From Tropicibacter naphthalenivorans (GTDB lineage Bacteria > Pseudomonadota > Alphaproteobacteria > Rhodobacterales > Rhodobacteraceae), in assembly GCF_900176475.1 (NCBI RefSeq), contig NZ_FWXX01000001.1, positions 1 to 64,000 of the forward strand: a DNA stretch of 64,000 bases, read 5' to 3'. Below the pieces are notes generated by a model that had not been told where the DNA came from, searched no databases, and worked only from the letters and a program-made list of their open reading frames with translations. The position numbers were made by a program, and so were the translations under genes. Positions 54,705 to 63,996 of this stretch are shown piece after piece (the stretch's first letter is position 1; each line of letters begins with the position of its first letter).

Positions 54705-55043
54705 TCAACCGCCCTCGCCGGGCTTTTCCGAGAAGTACTTGGTCTTCTTGTCGGTCTCGCCGTCGCGCTCTTCGGCTTCGGGCAGCGGGTCTTTCTTGGT
54801 GATGATGACCGGCCACTCTTCGGAGTATTTGCGGTTGAACTCGACCCATTTTTCCATGTCCGGCTCGGTGTCCGGGCGGATCGCATCGGCGGGGCACTCG
54901 GGCTCGCAGACGCCGCAGTCGATGCACTCATCGGGGTGGATCACCAGCATGTTTTCACCCTCGTAGAAGCAATCCACGGGGCACACTTCGACGCAGTCGG
55001 TGTATTTGCAGGCGATGCAGTTGTCGATGACGACATAAGTCAT
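54705..55043 (-). CDS. fdxA: Seven-iron ferredoxin FdxA
   Basis: Small soluble electron carrier, 112 aa. The N-terminal Cys pattern [17 protein letters not shown] together with [12 protein letters not shown] binds one [3Fe-4S] and one [4Fe-4S] cluster. The C-terminal extension ([16 protein letters not shown]) is typical of FdxA. Start ATG 55043 after GGGAGG. It ends the cluster S4 protein / ferredoxin on the minus strand. Confidence 0.93.
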   Translation of the reverse strand: MTYVVIDNCIACKYTDCVEVCPVDCFYEGENMLVIHPDECIDCGVCEPECPADAIRPDTEPDMEKWVEFNRKYSEEWPVIITKKDPLPEAEERDGETDKKTKYFSEKPGEGG

Positions 55044-55101
55044 GGGAGGTCTCGTCCGTATTAAGGCGCTGTCGACGACTTAGCTAGACCAGCCCAGCGG
55101 A

Positions 55102-55485
55102 TCATTCAAGCGTCCGGGACCGATCAAGATCGAGTTTCCTGCGATCGCGTTTGGTGGGACGCGCATTGCCTTCGATCCGGGCGATTGGCGGAACGGGTTT
55201 CTTTTCCTGGGTCTCTGGCGGGGACAAATCTTCGTACAGGGCCTGCGCCTCTGGGGCGGGGCCGCGGCGGGTGCCACATGCGACGATTTTGACCACCCGC
55301 ACCAGCCGCCCTTGCGGAAAGCTCAGGACATCCCCCGGCCCCACCGCGCGGCTGGCCTTGGACACATGGTCCGAGTTGATGCGCAAATGCCCGCCGGTGA
55401 CGCAGGCGGCGGCAAGGCTCCGGCTTTTGAAAAACCGGGCCTGCCACAGCCATTTGTCCACACGGATGCGGGCGTCGTCGGTCAC
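55102..55485 (-). CDS. S4-domain RNA-binding protein (Hsp15-like)
   Basis: A 127-aa basic protein with an S4 RNA-binding domain at residues ~8-68 (IRVDKWLWQARFFKSRSLAA, GGHLRINSDHVSKASR). E. coli Hsp15 binds stalled 50S subunits carrying nascent chains; the same role is probable. The C-terminus is rich in Lys and Arg. The gene starts 4 bp after the stop of the helicase gene, so the two are co-transcribed, linking two RNA-binding functions. Confidence 0.85.
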   Translation of the reverse strand: MTDDARIRVDKWLWQARFFKSRSLAAACVTGGHLRINSDHVSKASRAVGPGDVLSFPQGRLVRVVKIVACGTRRGPAPEAQALYEDLSPPETQEKKPVPPIARIEGNARPTKRDRRKLDLDRSRTLE

Positions 55486-55488
55486 GAC

Positions 55489-58449
55489 TTACGACTTGTC
55501 CTTGAGCCCCATCAGAGCGGCTGCAAAGGGGTTGTCGGGGTCGATGGCCTTTTCCTTTTTCGGCGGACGGGCCGAGAAGGTCTTGGGGCCGTTGCGGTCG
55601 CCCTTGGGGCCACCTTTGCCCTTGGGCTTGCCCTTGCCACGCGGCTTGTCGCCACCGCGCTGCTCGTTCGGCTTGGCGTCGCGGCGCGGGCCGCGCTGCT
55701 GACCGCCGCCACGGCGCTGCTGGTTGCCACGGTTGCCACCCCAGGTGAAGGTGTAGAACACCTCGGTCTCGGGGCCCGCGATGCCGGCGTCCGGCGCGGT
55801 GCCGGGCAGGATTTCCTCGGCCGGGGTGTCGGCGATCACATCCGCCGAAGCGGTTTCCGCCGGGTCGGTGGCGATGGGCGCCTCGCCGTGGTCGTCCAGT
55901 TTCTGAACGGCCTCGGGCAGATCGGCGGCCTCGGGGGCGTCCGCAGCGCCGACTTGCGCGCCCGGAGCGGCCTCTTGGCCCTTGTCAAAGACCGGCGTGT
56001 CCTCGGTGGACACGGTGTCCTCGGCAACAGGCGCGGCCCCCTCTTCGGGCGCGACAACGACGTCGACCGGCTTCACCTTTTGACGCTCACCCTTTTCGGC
56101 GCGGTAGCCCAGACCGCCCATGAGGTCGGCGAACTGTTCCAGCGTCATGCCGGTGATCGACAGCATGTCGGCCTTGGCCTCAAAACCGCCACGGCTGTCC
56201 TCAGAGCGGATCATATCCGCCAGACGTTCCAGCATGTCGATGCGAATCGCCCGTGCGCCCGCCTTGCGGTAACCCGCCAGCGTGTAATGCTGCGCCGGAA
56301 CCGCGTCGATGTTCGGCACGGTGACCAGACCCGGAGGCGGCGCTTCGGGGAAGTCCTCAAGACCGTTGGCAAGGCTCCAGAGCACCAGACGCAGGCGCGT
56401 CGGCGCAGGCTTGAGCAGCAGCGGCATAAAGATGGTGTACTGGCCGAAACGGACGCCATGCTTGCGCAGCGCGCCGCGCGCGTCCTGATCCAGCGCCTTG
56501 ACGTCGTCAGCAACCTCAGCGCGCGGGATCACGCCCAGCGATTCCACCAGACGGAAGGCGAACCCACGCGAAAGGCCGGTCAGCGCCTCGTCGTCGCGCA
56601 TCTTGATCAGCGGCTCGAACAGCGCGGCAATCTTGCGGTCCATAAAGTGCTGAAGGCGGCGTTCCACCTTTTGCGCCACATCGGGGCCTGCCTCTTCGTC
56701 GACAAAGGCGACAACGCGCGGTTTGAGCGGATCATCGCCCTTGGCCAGCTTGCCCACCGCCTGGTCGCCCCACATCAGGCCACCCTGTTCGGTGAAATCA
56801 ATTTCGGTGTCCGGCGCGTTATAGAACCGGTCCGCGCGCAAATGGAAATGCGGAGCGAGCGCCTGCAAGGACGCCTGACGCAGCGTCTTGGCCTCCTGGC
56901 CCGTGGCGTCCTTGTCCTGACGGAACCGGAAACCTTCCAACTTGCCGACGGTATGCCCTTCGACGGTGACTTCACCCTGATCGTTCACTTCGGCCAAAAG
57001 GGCCTCCTTCTGTTTCAACCGCCGAAGCAGCACGCTGGTCCGCCGGTCTACAAATCTCTGAGTCAGACGTTCGTGCAAAGCATCTGACAGGCTGTCTTCT
57101 ACAGCGCGCGTCGCCCCGCGCCAATGGTCTTCGTCTTTAACCCAACCACGCCGTTGCGCAACATAGGTCCATGTACGGATATAGGCGAGACGTTTCGATA
57201 ATGTGTCAATGTCGCCATCTGTCCGGTCAATGCGGTTCACCTGCCGCGCCAGGAAATCGTCCGGCACGTGGCCGGTCTGGTGCAGGTGTCCAAAGATAAC
57301 GCCCAAGAGGCCCGCATGTTCCGCCGGGCTGATGCCCCGGAAGTCGGGAATGCGGCAGACGTTCCACAGCAGCTGCACCGATTGCCCGTCAGAGGCCCGC
57401 GCCCGCACCTCTGTGTCCGAGGCCAAGGCCCGCAGCGCGCGCAGGTCGTCCGCCTCGCGCGCTTTCATCAAGACTTCGCCGGTGGGGCTTTGGTCGAGGC
57501 TACGTTCCAGCGCGTCGATGCTGCCGAATTGCAGCGCCGGGTTGCGCCAGTTGAGTTTCTTGAGCGGGGTAAACGAGTGGTTGCAGATGGCGTCGGCCAC
57601 GTCCTCGTGGATCGGCCCCGCCTCGCCGGTAACCCCGAACGTGCCGTGGCTCATGCCCCGCCCTGCCCGGCCCGCGATCTGCGCCAATTCGTTCGGCATC
57701 AAGGGGCGCATCCGCCGTCCGTCGAACTTGGACAGGCTGGAAAATGCGACGTGGTCAATATCAAGGTTCAACCCCATCCCGATCGCGTCGGTGGCCACCA
57801 GATAGTCGACCTCGCCGTTCTGATAGAGCTCGACCTGCGCGTTGCGGGTCCGAGGGCTCAGCGCCCCCATAACCACCGCCGCACCGCCCTTTTGACGCTT
57901 CAACAGTTCGGCAATCGCATAGACATTATCAATAGAAAATCCGACAATTGCTGTACGATTGGGCAGGCGACTTATCTTTTTGGAACCAGAATAGGCCAAT
58001 TGGCTCATTCTCTCACGGCGGACAAATTCGACGCCGGGAACCAGAGCGCTGATCGGCCCGCGCATGGTGTCAGAGCCTAGGAAGAGCGTCTCATGGGTGC
58101 CGCGCATCCGCATCAGGCGGTCGGTGAACACATGCCCGCGCTCGGGGTCGGCGCAGAGCTGAATCTCATCGACCGCGACGAAATCGGCGCCCATGCCTTC
58201 GGGCATCGCCTCGACCGTGCAGACCCAATACTGGGCGCGCGGCGGCACAATGCGCTCTTCGCCCGTGACCAAAGCCACCACCGAAGGCCCCTTCAGCCCA
58301 ACGATCTTGTCATAAACTTCGCGCGCCAGCAGGCGCAGCGGCAGACCGATGATGCCAGAGCGATAGCCGAGCATCCGCTCAATGGCGTAGTGGGTCTTGC
58401 CGGTGTTGGTCGGGCCGAGAACGGCCGCGATCCGCTTTTGCATGGCCAT
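55489..58449 (-). CDS. Suv3-like RNA helicase
   Basis: A 986-aa superfamily 2 helicase related to mitochondrial Suv3. Walker A is GPTNTGKT (12-19), motif II is DEIQ (94-97), and AQIAGRAGRG is motif VI. The helicase core takes up about the first 350 residues and a Suv3-type C-terminal domain follows. The last ~250 residues are low complexity: acidic Ala/Pro/Glu-rich, then a basic Gly/Arg/Lys/Gln tail (RGGDKPRGKGKPKGKGG) likely to bind RNA. Role: RNA unwinding in turnover or ribosome assembly. Start ATG 58449, with a second ATG at 58443. Confidence 0.88.
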   Translation of the reverse strand: MAMQKRIAAVLGPTNTGKTHYAIERMLGYRSGIIGLPLRLLAREVYDKIVGLKGPSVVALVTGEERIVPPRAQYWVCTVEAMPEGMGADFVAVDEIQLCADPERGHVFTDRLMRMRGTHETLFLGSDTMRGPISALVPGVEFVRRERMSQLAYSGSKKISRLPNRTAIVGFSIDNVYAIAELLKRQKGGAAVVMGALSPRTRNAQVELYQNGEVDYLVATDAIGMGLNLDIDHVAFSSLSKFDGRRMRPLMPNELAQIAGRAGRGMSHGTFGVTGEAGPIHEDVADAICNHSFTPLKKLNWRNPALQFGSIDALERSLDQSPTGEVLMKAREADDLRALRALASDTEVRARASDGQSVQLLWNVCRIPDFRGISPAEHAGLLGVIFGHLHQTGHVPDDFLARQVNRIDRTDGDIDTLSKRLAYIRTWTYVAQRRGWVKDEDHWRGATRAVEDSLSDALHERLTQRFVDRRTSVLLRRLKQKEALLAEVNDQGEVTVEGHTVGKLEGFRFRQDKDATGQEAKTLRQASLQALAPHFHLRADRFYNAPDTEIDFTEQGGLMWGDQAVGKLAKGDDPLKPRVVAFVDEEAGPDVAQKVERRLQHFMDRKIAALFEPLIKMRDDEALTGLSRGFAFRLVESLGVIPRAEVADDVKALDQDARGALRKHGVRFGQYTIFMPLLLKPAPTRLRLVLWSLANGLEDFPEAPPPGLVTVPNIDAVPAQHYTLAGYRKAGARAIRIDMLERLADMIRSEDSRGGFEAKADMLSITGMTLEQFADLMGGLGYRAEKGERQKVKPVDVVVAPEEGAAPVAEDTVSTEDTPVFDKGQEAAPGAQVGAADAPEAADLPEAVQKLDDHGEAPIATDPAETASADVIADTPAEEILPGTAPDAGIAGPETEVFYTFTWGGNRGNQQRRGGGQQRGPRRDAKPNEQRGGDKPRGKGKPKGKGGPKGDRNGPKTFSARPPKKEKAIDPDNPFAAALMGLKDKS

Positions 58450-58469
58450 GCGTGGGGCCGCCTTTTATG

Positions 58470-59021
58470 TCAGAGCTGGACGCCCTTTACCTCAACTTCC
58501 AGCCGCTTCATGGCCTCGATCACTTCCGAGTCATGCGGCCGCAGCTGCAATACCTGTTCATAGGCCTCGTAGGCAAGAAATGGGTTGCCGGTCTGCTCGT
58601 TCAAGGCACCCACCCCCTTGAGCGCCGCGAAATGATGCGGGTTCAGGGCAAGGACACGCTCCAACGCTTCCATGGCCGGACCAAACCGTTCCGCCTGATA
58701 ATAGGCCAGGGCCAGCCCATGCCAGCCCTCGGCGAACTCCGGCGCGTGGTCCGTCAAAGCGCGAAAATGTTCGGTCGCTGCCGAAAGATTGTCCACCGCC
58801 AGCGCATCCTGCCCCCGTTTAAGCAGCAAATCCATCGCCGCAGAGCCGCTTTTCGACCACTCGGTGAACAGCTGATTCTCGAGCCTTTGGGCGATTTCGG
58901 CGTTTTCCGCCTGCGCCAACTGGTCCAGTAGGTCGTCTGCGCGAGTTTGCGCCCATAAACCCGCAGGTAGGGAAATCATTACTATAGTGGCAAATGCCGT
59001 GACGGTAGATTTGTAATCCAT
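58470..59021 (-). CDS. Exported tetratricopeptide-repeat protein
   Basis: A 183-aa protein with a signal peptide (STVTAFATIVMISLPAGLWA). Three to four TPR units follow (ALAVDNLSAATEHFRALTDH, GWHGLALAYYQAERFGPAME, AYEAYEQVLQLRPHDSEVIE). Probably a periplasmic scaffold for protein interactions. ATG 59036 (five residues longer) is an alternative start; neither has a strong ribosome site. It lies 20 bp upstream of the helicase gene on the same strand and probably leads that operon. Confidence 0.8.
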   Translation of the reverse strand: MDYKSTVTAFATIVMISLPAGLWAQTRADDLLDQLAQAENAEIAQRLENQLFTEWSKSGSAAMDLLLKRGQDALAVDNLSAATEHFRALTDHAPEFAEGWHGLALAYYQAERFGPAMEALERVLALNPHHFAALKGVGALNEQTGNPFLAYEAYEQVLQLRPHDSEVIEAMKRLEVEVKGVQL

Positions 59022-59108
59022 GGGACCCGTGCTCATAACTTGGTTCGAGTGTAGCGCCTGTGTGCCGGTTTGCCAGCGCACAAATTCTTGAGACTGTAAG
59101 GAGCAACT

Positions 59109-59399
59109 ATGAGCGACACCGTTAACGAAGCTGTCAAAGCCCTGAACGCCAAACTGGACGGCGAAGGGTTCGACGGCACCGCCAAGTTCGTGATCGAGGA
59201 CGAAGGCAGCCTGATCATCGACGAAAACGGCGCCCATGCCGGGGACGAAGACGCGGATGTCACCCTCAGCGCCTCGCAAGAGACGTTCGAAGGCATCCTG
59301 TCCGGCGATCTTGATCCCACCTCTGCGTTTATGTCCGGTAAATTGTCTGTTGACGGCGACATGGGCGCCGCAATGCGTTTGGCACAGGTTCTGTCGTAA
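59109..59399 (+). CDS. SCP2 sterol-binding-like domain protein
   Basis: A 96-aa acidic protein that is a single SCP2 domain (AKFVIEDEGSLIIDENG, ADVTLSASQETFEGILSGDL, KLSVDGDMGAAMRLAQVL). The fold binds lipids in a hydrophobic tunnel; in bacteria the ligand is unknown. AAGGAG precedes the start. Its stop overlaps the next start (TAATG), so it is translated together with an alpha/beta hydrolase, suggesting a joint role in lipid metabolism. Confidence 0.9.
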   Translation: MSDTVNEAVKALNAKLDGEGFDGTAKFVIEDEGSLIIDENGAHAGDEDADVTLSASQETFEGILSGDLDPTSAFMSGKLSVDGDMGAAMRLAQVLS

Positions 59400-60361
59400 T
59401 GAAGTTTCCCCCCGCACCCTTTTATTCCGATCTCTCCGAAGGCCCCGCCAATGCGCGCGGCTGGTGGGCGACGACCTCTGACGGGCTGCGCGTGCGTGTC
59501 GCGCACTACCCGTCCGATGGGGCGCGGGGGACCGTCCTGCTGTTTCCGGGACGTACCGAATACGTTGAAAAATATGGCCGAACCGCCGCCGATCTGGCCG
59601 CAGCGGGCTATCACACCCTGTGCATCGACTGGCGCGGCCAAGGGCTGGCCGACCGGATGCTGGACGACAGCCGCACCGGCCACGTCGACGTTTTTGCCGA
59701 CTATCAAAAAGACATCAAAGCCATGCTGGAGCTGGCCGATTGGCTCGAAGTGCCCGGCCCGCGCCACCTGATTGCGCATTCCATGGGCGGCTGCATCGGC
59801 CTGCGCGCCCTGATGGAGGGGCTGGATGTGGCCTCGGCGGTGTTCACCGGCCCGATGTGGGGCATTCGCCTCGCGCAGCCCGTGCGCCCCGCCGCCTGGG
59901 CGCTGTCCCGGCTGTCGAAAACCGTCGGCCTCAGCCATCTTTACGCGCCCGGCACCAAACCCGTCGCCTATGTCGTATCCGAACCGTTCGAGGGCAACAC
60001 CCTGACCACCGACGCCGATATGTTCGACTATATGCGCCGTCAGGTCGTCGCCATCCCAGAGCTGCAACTGGGCGGCCCCTCGCTGCATTGGCTGCACGAG
60101 GCGCTGTCCGAGACACGCGAACTGGCCCGCTGCAAATCCCCCGACGTGCCCTGCATCTGCTTTACCGGCACCAATGAACGCATCGTCGACGTGGACCGCA
60201 TTCGTGACCGCATGGCGCGCTGGCCGCACGGTCATCTGGAAATGGTCCCCGAGGGCGAACATGAAATCCTGATGGAAGACCCGGCCACCCGCGCCCGCGT
60301 CACCGCCCAGATGATCGACCTCTTTCAGGGCGCAGGCCAAGCGCAGGCGTTATCTGCCTAA
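59399..60361 (+). CDS. Alpha/beta hydrolase, lysophospholipase-like
   Basis: A 320-aa hydrolase with the monoacylglycerol lipase / PldB-type layout. LLFPGRTEYVEKYGR covers the oxyanion region, CIDWRGQGLADR the motif typical of PldB-like lipases, and LIAHSMGGCIGLRAL the nucleophile elbow (Ser in HSMGG). Late Asp (VDVDRIRDRMA) and His (PEGEHEILME) complete a triad. There is no signal peptide. It is translationally coupled to the SCP2 protein gene. Confidence 0.85.
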   Translation: MKFPPAPFYSDLSEGPANARGWWATTSDGLRVRVAHYPSDGARGTVLLFPGRTEYVEKYGRTAADLAAAGYHTLCIDWRGQGLADRMLDDSRTGHVDVFADYQKDIKAMLELADWLEVPGPRHLIAHSMGGCIGLRALMEGLDVASAVFTGPMWGIRLAQPVRPAAWALSRLSKTVGLSHLYAPGTKPVAYVVSEPFEGNTLTTDADMFDYMRRQVVAIPELQLGGPSLHWLHEALSETRELARCKSPDVPCICFTGTNERIVDVDRIRDRMARWPHGHLEMVPEGEHEILMEDPATRARVTAQMIDLFQGAGQAQALSA

Positions 60362-60413
60362 ACCACCCGCTTAAACCACTGGAACCAAAGCGCGCGCCGC
60401 CTATTATCAACTC

Positions 60414-61412
60414 ATGCGCGCGCCCGTTCTGACCTTTACCGACCACGGCATCTACTGCCCCGCTGGCGATTTCTACATCGACCCGTGGCGGCCGGTTTCG
60501 CGCGCGCTGATCACCCACGGCCATTCCGATCACGCCCGCCCCGGTATGGGATCGTACCTGGCGACCGACGCCGCCTTGCCGATCATCCGCCACCGCCTTG
60601 GCGAGATCACCGCCGAGGGCATTCCCTACGGCGAGACACGCCGGATCGGCGGGGCGAGCGTGTCCTTTCACCCCGCGGGCCACATCCCCGGCTCGGCGCA
60701 AATCCGCGTCGAGGTGGCGGGCGAAGTCTGGGTCGCCTCGGGCGATTACAAAGTCCTGCCGGACGGGCTGTCCGAAGCCTTTGAACCGGTCCCCTGCCAC
60801 AGTTTCATCACCGAAAGCACCTTTGGCCTGCCGGTTTTTCGCTGGCCAGACCAGACAGAGGTCGCCCGCGAGATGACCGCTTGGTGGGCCGCCAATGCCG
60901 CCGCCGGGCTGACCACCTTTCTGGGCGCCTACTCTCTGGGCAAGGCGCAACGGCTGCTTCGGATGCTGGAGCCCATCGGCCCGATCCTCACCCACGGCGC
61001 GGTCGAGGCAAGCAACGCGGTGCTGCGCGCCCAAGGCTATGATCTGCTAGAGACACTCCCCGTGACGCCCGACCTTGATGTCAAAGCGCATCCCGGCGCG
61101 CTGGTGCTCGCGCCACCGTCGGCGCTGGGGTCACAGTGGGCCCGGCGGTTTGGCAAGGGCAGCACAGGCTTTGCCTCTGGCTGGATGCGCCTGCGCGGGG
61201 TGCGGCGGCGGCGGTCGGTGGATCGCGGCTTTGTCGTCTCAGACCACGCCGATTGGGACGATCTGCACCAAGCCATCAAGGCCACAGGCGCAGAAAACAT
61301 ATATGTTACACACGGTTACACGGATATCTTCACCCGTCACTTGATCGATCAGGGGTACAATGCCCAAGTGGTCCCGACGCAGTTCGGCGAGACCGAGGAA
61401 GAGCCCGCATGA
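60414..61412 (+). CDS. Ligase-associated DNA exonuclease (metallo-beta-lactamase fold)
   Basis: A 332-aa MBL-fold, beta-CASP-like nuclease of the type linked to bacterial ATP-dependent ligases in DNA damage response (TIGR04122-like). Metal-binding motif THGHSDH is at 34-40; a later histidine motif is VSDHADWDDLHQAI and the last is YVTHGYTD. The stop overlaps the ligase start (ATGA). The pair is expected to process and seal DNA ends. The ligase-associated helicase and phosphoesterase genes often found with them are not within the window. Confidence 0.9.
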   Translation: MRAPVLTFTDHGIYCPAGDFYIDPWRPVSRALITHGHSDHARPGMGSYLATDAALPIIRHRLGEITAEGIPYGETRRIGGASVSFHPAGHIPGSAQIRVEVAGEVWVASGDYKVLPDGLSEAFEPVPCHSFITESTFGLPVFRWPDQTEVAREMTAWWAANAAAGLTTFLGAYSLGKAQRLLRMLEPIGPILTHGAVEASNAVLRAQGYDLLETLPVTPDLDVKAHPGALVLAPPSALGSQWARRFGKGSTGFASGWMRLRGVRRRRSVDRGFVVSDHADWDDLHQAIKATGAENIYVTHGYTDIFTRHLIDQGYNAQVVPTQFGETEEEPA

Positions 61413-62998
61413 AACGCTTTTCCGCGCTGTTCTCCGCGATTGACCAAAGCACAAAAACCACCGTGAAAACAAAGGCTTTGGCCGAGTTTTTCGCAACCGC
61501 CCCGGACGAAGACAAGCTGTGGACCATCGCACTGTTCTCGGGGCGTCGTCCCAAGCGCGCGGTGACAACAACGCAGCTGCGCGAATGGGCCGCCGAGGTG
61601 GCGGGCATCCCGCTGTGGCTGCTGGAAGAAAGCTACCCCATCGTAGGCGATCTGGCCGAAACGATTGCATTGATCCTGCCCGAGGCCACGCAGACCTCTG
61701 ATCACAGTTTATCCCATTGGATCAATACCCTACACGCACTTCATGACATTCCGGCCGAGGACCGCAAGGCGCAAATCCTGGCCGCTTGGGATCAGCTTGA
61801 TCCGACCGAACGGTTCTTGTTCAACAAGCTCATCACCGGCGGCTTTCGTATTGGTGTCAGTCGCAAGCTGATGACCCGTGCGCTGGCGCAGGCCACCGGA
61901 CAGGATGAAGCCGAGCTTGCCCACAAACTCATGGGCGACTGGACCCCCGCCACCACCACCTACGCCTCCCTGATCGAAGCGGACGACCCGGCGGCGGCGC
62001 AGTCGCGCCCCTATCCGTTCTACCTTGCGCATCAGCTAGAGGACGCCCCGGAAAACCTCGGCGCGCCAAGCGATTGGCAGGCGGAGTGGAAGTGGGACGG
62101 CATCCGCGGACAGCTGATCATCCGCGACGAGCATCACCTGTGGTCCCGCGGCGAAGAGCTCATCACCGACCGCTTTCCAGAGTTCGCCCGCGCCAGGGAT
62201 TTCCTGCCAAAGGGCACCGTTCTGGATGGCGAGATCGTCACGTGGGACGGCACCGCCCCCATGCCCTTTAGCACGCTGCAACCCCGCATCACGCGCAAGA
62301 CCGTGCCCAAGAAACTGCTCAAGGAGGCCCCGGTGATCCTGCTCGCCTACGACCTTTTGGAACATCAGGGCCAAGACATCCGCAATCAGCCGCTGGAACA
62401 GCGACGCGCTGCGCTGGAGACGCTGCTTGACGCCATGTCAAGTGACGCCCCCGTGCGAGCTTCGCCCGCTATCACCTTTGACTCGTGGGAAAATCTCAAA
62501 GCCCTTCGCCAGACCTCGCGTGAGATGCGCGCCGAAGGTTTGATGCTCAAACGCAAGGCATCGCCCTACTTGGCAGGGCGTAAAAAGGGCGATTGGTGGA
62601 AGTGGAAGCTGGACCCGCTGACCATCGACGCGGTGATGATCTATGCCCAACAGGGCCACGGCCGCCGCGCCAACCTCTTCACCGACTTCACCTTTGCCGT
62701 CTGGAAAGGCAACGAACTGGTCCCCTTTACCAAGGCCTATTCGGGCCTGACCGACAAGGAATTCGCGCAGATCACCGCTTGGGTCCGCCGCAATACGCAA
62801 GCCAGGTTTGGCCCCGTCCGCCAAGTCACGCCCGAGCATGTTTTCGAGATCGCCTTCGAAGGCATTCAGGCCAGCCCCCGCCATAAATCCGGCATTGCCC
62901 TGCGGTTCCCACGCATGGCCCGCTGGCGGCAGGACAAACCCGTGCAAGAGGCCAACACTCTGGACGATTTGCACGCCATGCTGGCCACTTACGGCTAA
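61409..62998 (+). CDS. ATP-dependent DNA ligase (cisplatin damage response type)
   Basis: A 529-aa ligase. The N-terminal DNA-binding domain (about 1-190) precedes the nucleotidyltransferase core with the adenylated lysine K228 in EWKWDGIRGQ. Downstream motifs include VLDGEIVTWDG, EGLMLKRKASPYLAGRK and KGDWWKWKLDP. The C-terminal OB domain ends with EIAFEGIQASPRHKSGIALR, FPRMARWR. It is the bacterial LigB/ligase I-like family paired with an MBL exonuclease, not the Ku-associated LigD. Start ATG 61409, overlapping the exonuclease stop by 4 bp. Confidence 0.92.
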   Translation: MKRFSALFSAIDQSTKTTVKTKALAEFFATAPDEDKLWTIALFSGRRPKRAVTTTQLREWAAEVAGIPLWLLEESYPIVGDLAETIALILPEATQTSDHSLSHWINTLHALHDIPAEDRKAQILAAWDQLDPTERFLFNKLITGGFRIGVSRKLMTRALAQATGQDEAELAHKLMGDWTPATTTYASLIEADDPAAAQSRPYPFYLAHQLEDAPENLGAPSDWQAEWKWDGIRGQLIIRDEHHLWSRGEELITDRFPEFARARDFLPKGTVLDGEIVTWDGTAPMPFSTLQPRITRKTVPKKLLKEAPVILLAYDLLEHQGQDIRNQPLEQRRAALETLLDAMSSDAPVRASPAITFDSWENLKALRQTSREMRAEGLMLKRKASPYLAGRKKGDWWKWKLDPLTIDAVMIYAQQGHGRRANLFTDFTFAVWKGNELVPFTKAYSGLTDKEFAQITAWVRRNTQARFGPVRQVTPEHVFEIAFEGIQASPRHKSGIALRFPRMARWRQDKPVQEANTLDDLHAMLATYG

Positions 62999-63058
62999 AA
63001 GCTCTTTCCCACCCCCTCCCCCCGTGCCATTCTCGCTGCAAAGCAGAAAGCCCCCGAT

Positions 63059-63916
63059 ATGCGCCACGCCCTGATCGCTCTTTTCCTTGCGCCACTCGCC
63101 GCGCAGGCCCAGTCCTTGGACGTCACGGGACGCATCGCGCTGGGGGCGACGGACGCCTATGCGCATGGCGGGATCGGCACCGCCGATGTCACGCTGAGCC
63201 TGCCCATCACGCAAAGCGCGCCCCTAGGGTTCGAGATGGGCACCTACCTGTTTGCCCGCGACGGCAAGCGCCCGCATGAAACCTACGCCGCCTTTGTCTG
63301 GAACGATCAATGGCGCGCGGGCGTGGTGCGCCCCGCCTATGACAGCGTGCTGACCTCGGTGTTTGAACGCAGCGCGCCCTTCCTCGCCTACACCCGTGCC
63401 GAGTTCACGCGGGCCGAGACGACCACCGCCGCCATGCGCCGCACCGCCGTGCCTTGGGGGCTGAGTTTTACCAACACGGCCAATGGCTTGGGCTACGCAG
63501 TGTCGATCCATGACGCCAGCAAGGGCGACTTTCGCTCGGCCTCTGTTGCGCTGACCCAAGGTGCCGGCGCATGGCAGATCGCCGCCGCCATCGAGGGCGT
63601 CTGGAGCCGCAACAACACCTACGACGGGATCAACGCCAAGCTGGGCGCCCAGTATGACGCAGGCGGCCTGCGCGCCACGATCGCCTACCTGCACCCGGAC
63701 GCCAACAACCGTCCCGACGCCATCGCCCTGAGCGCCCAGTACGACTGGACCAAGCTGTCCGTCGGCGTCATGGGCGAATTCACCGACGCAGGCCAGGACG
63801 ATGCCTATGGCCTGTCTGCCGAGGTTCGCCTAGGCGGCAGCACCGGCGCAATCCTGTCGGCCACGGACGGCGCGGCGGGTCCGGCTTGGCACCTGACGCT
63901 GGACCACCAGTTCTAA
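63059..63916 (+). CDS. Outer-membrane beta-barrel-like protein
   Basis: A 285-aa protein with a signal peptide (MRHALIALFLAPLAAQAQ). Alternating strands with many small and aromatic residues follow (e.g. AWQIAAAIEGVW, GLRATIAYLHPD, TKLSVGVMGEFTD), and the last residue is Phe (LTLDHQF), the usual signal for barrel assembly. It resembles small Rhodobacteraceae porin-like proteins, but no specific family was identified. It follows the ligase gene by 60 bp and could be read through from it. Confidence 0.65.
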   Translation: MRHALIALFLAPLAAQAQSLDVTGRIALGATDAYAHGGIGTADVTLSLPITQSAPLGFEMGTYLFARDGKRPHETYAAFVWNDQWRAGVVRPAYDSVLTSVFERSAPFLAYTRAEFTRAETTTAAMRRTAVPWGLSFTNTANGLGYAVSIHDASKGDFRSASVALTQGAGAWQIAAAIEGVWSRNNTYDGINAKLGAQYDAGGLRATIAYLHPDANNRPDAIALSAQYDWTKLSVGVMGEFTDAGQDDAYGLSAEVRLGGSTGAILSATDGAAGPAWHLTLDHQF

Positions 63917-63967
63917 CACCTGCACGAAAAATTCACGTACATCCCTTAGCGATCCTGCGGCAAAGGC

Positions 63968-63996
63968 TTGAACCTTGCCTATGGGGGCGCTTACCT
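63968..63996 (+). promoter_or_regulatory. Candidate sigma-70 promoter at the right edge
   Basis: TTGAAC (63968-63973) and TTACCT (63991-63996) are separated by 17 bases. It would drive a gene beyond the window. Confidence 0.3.
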
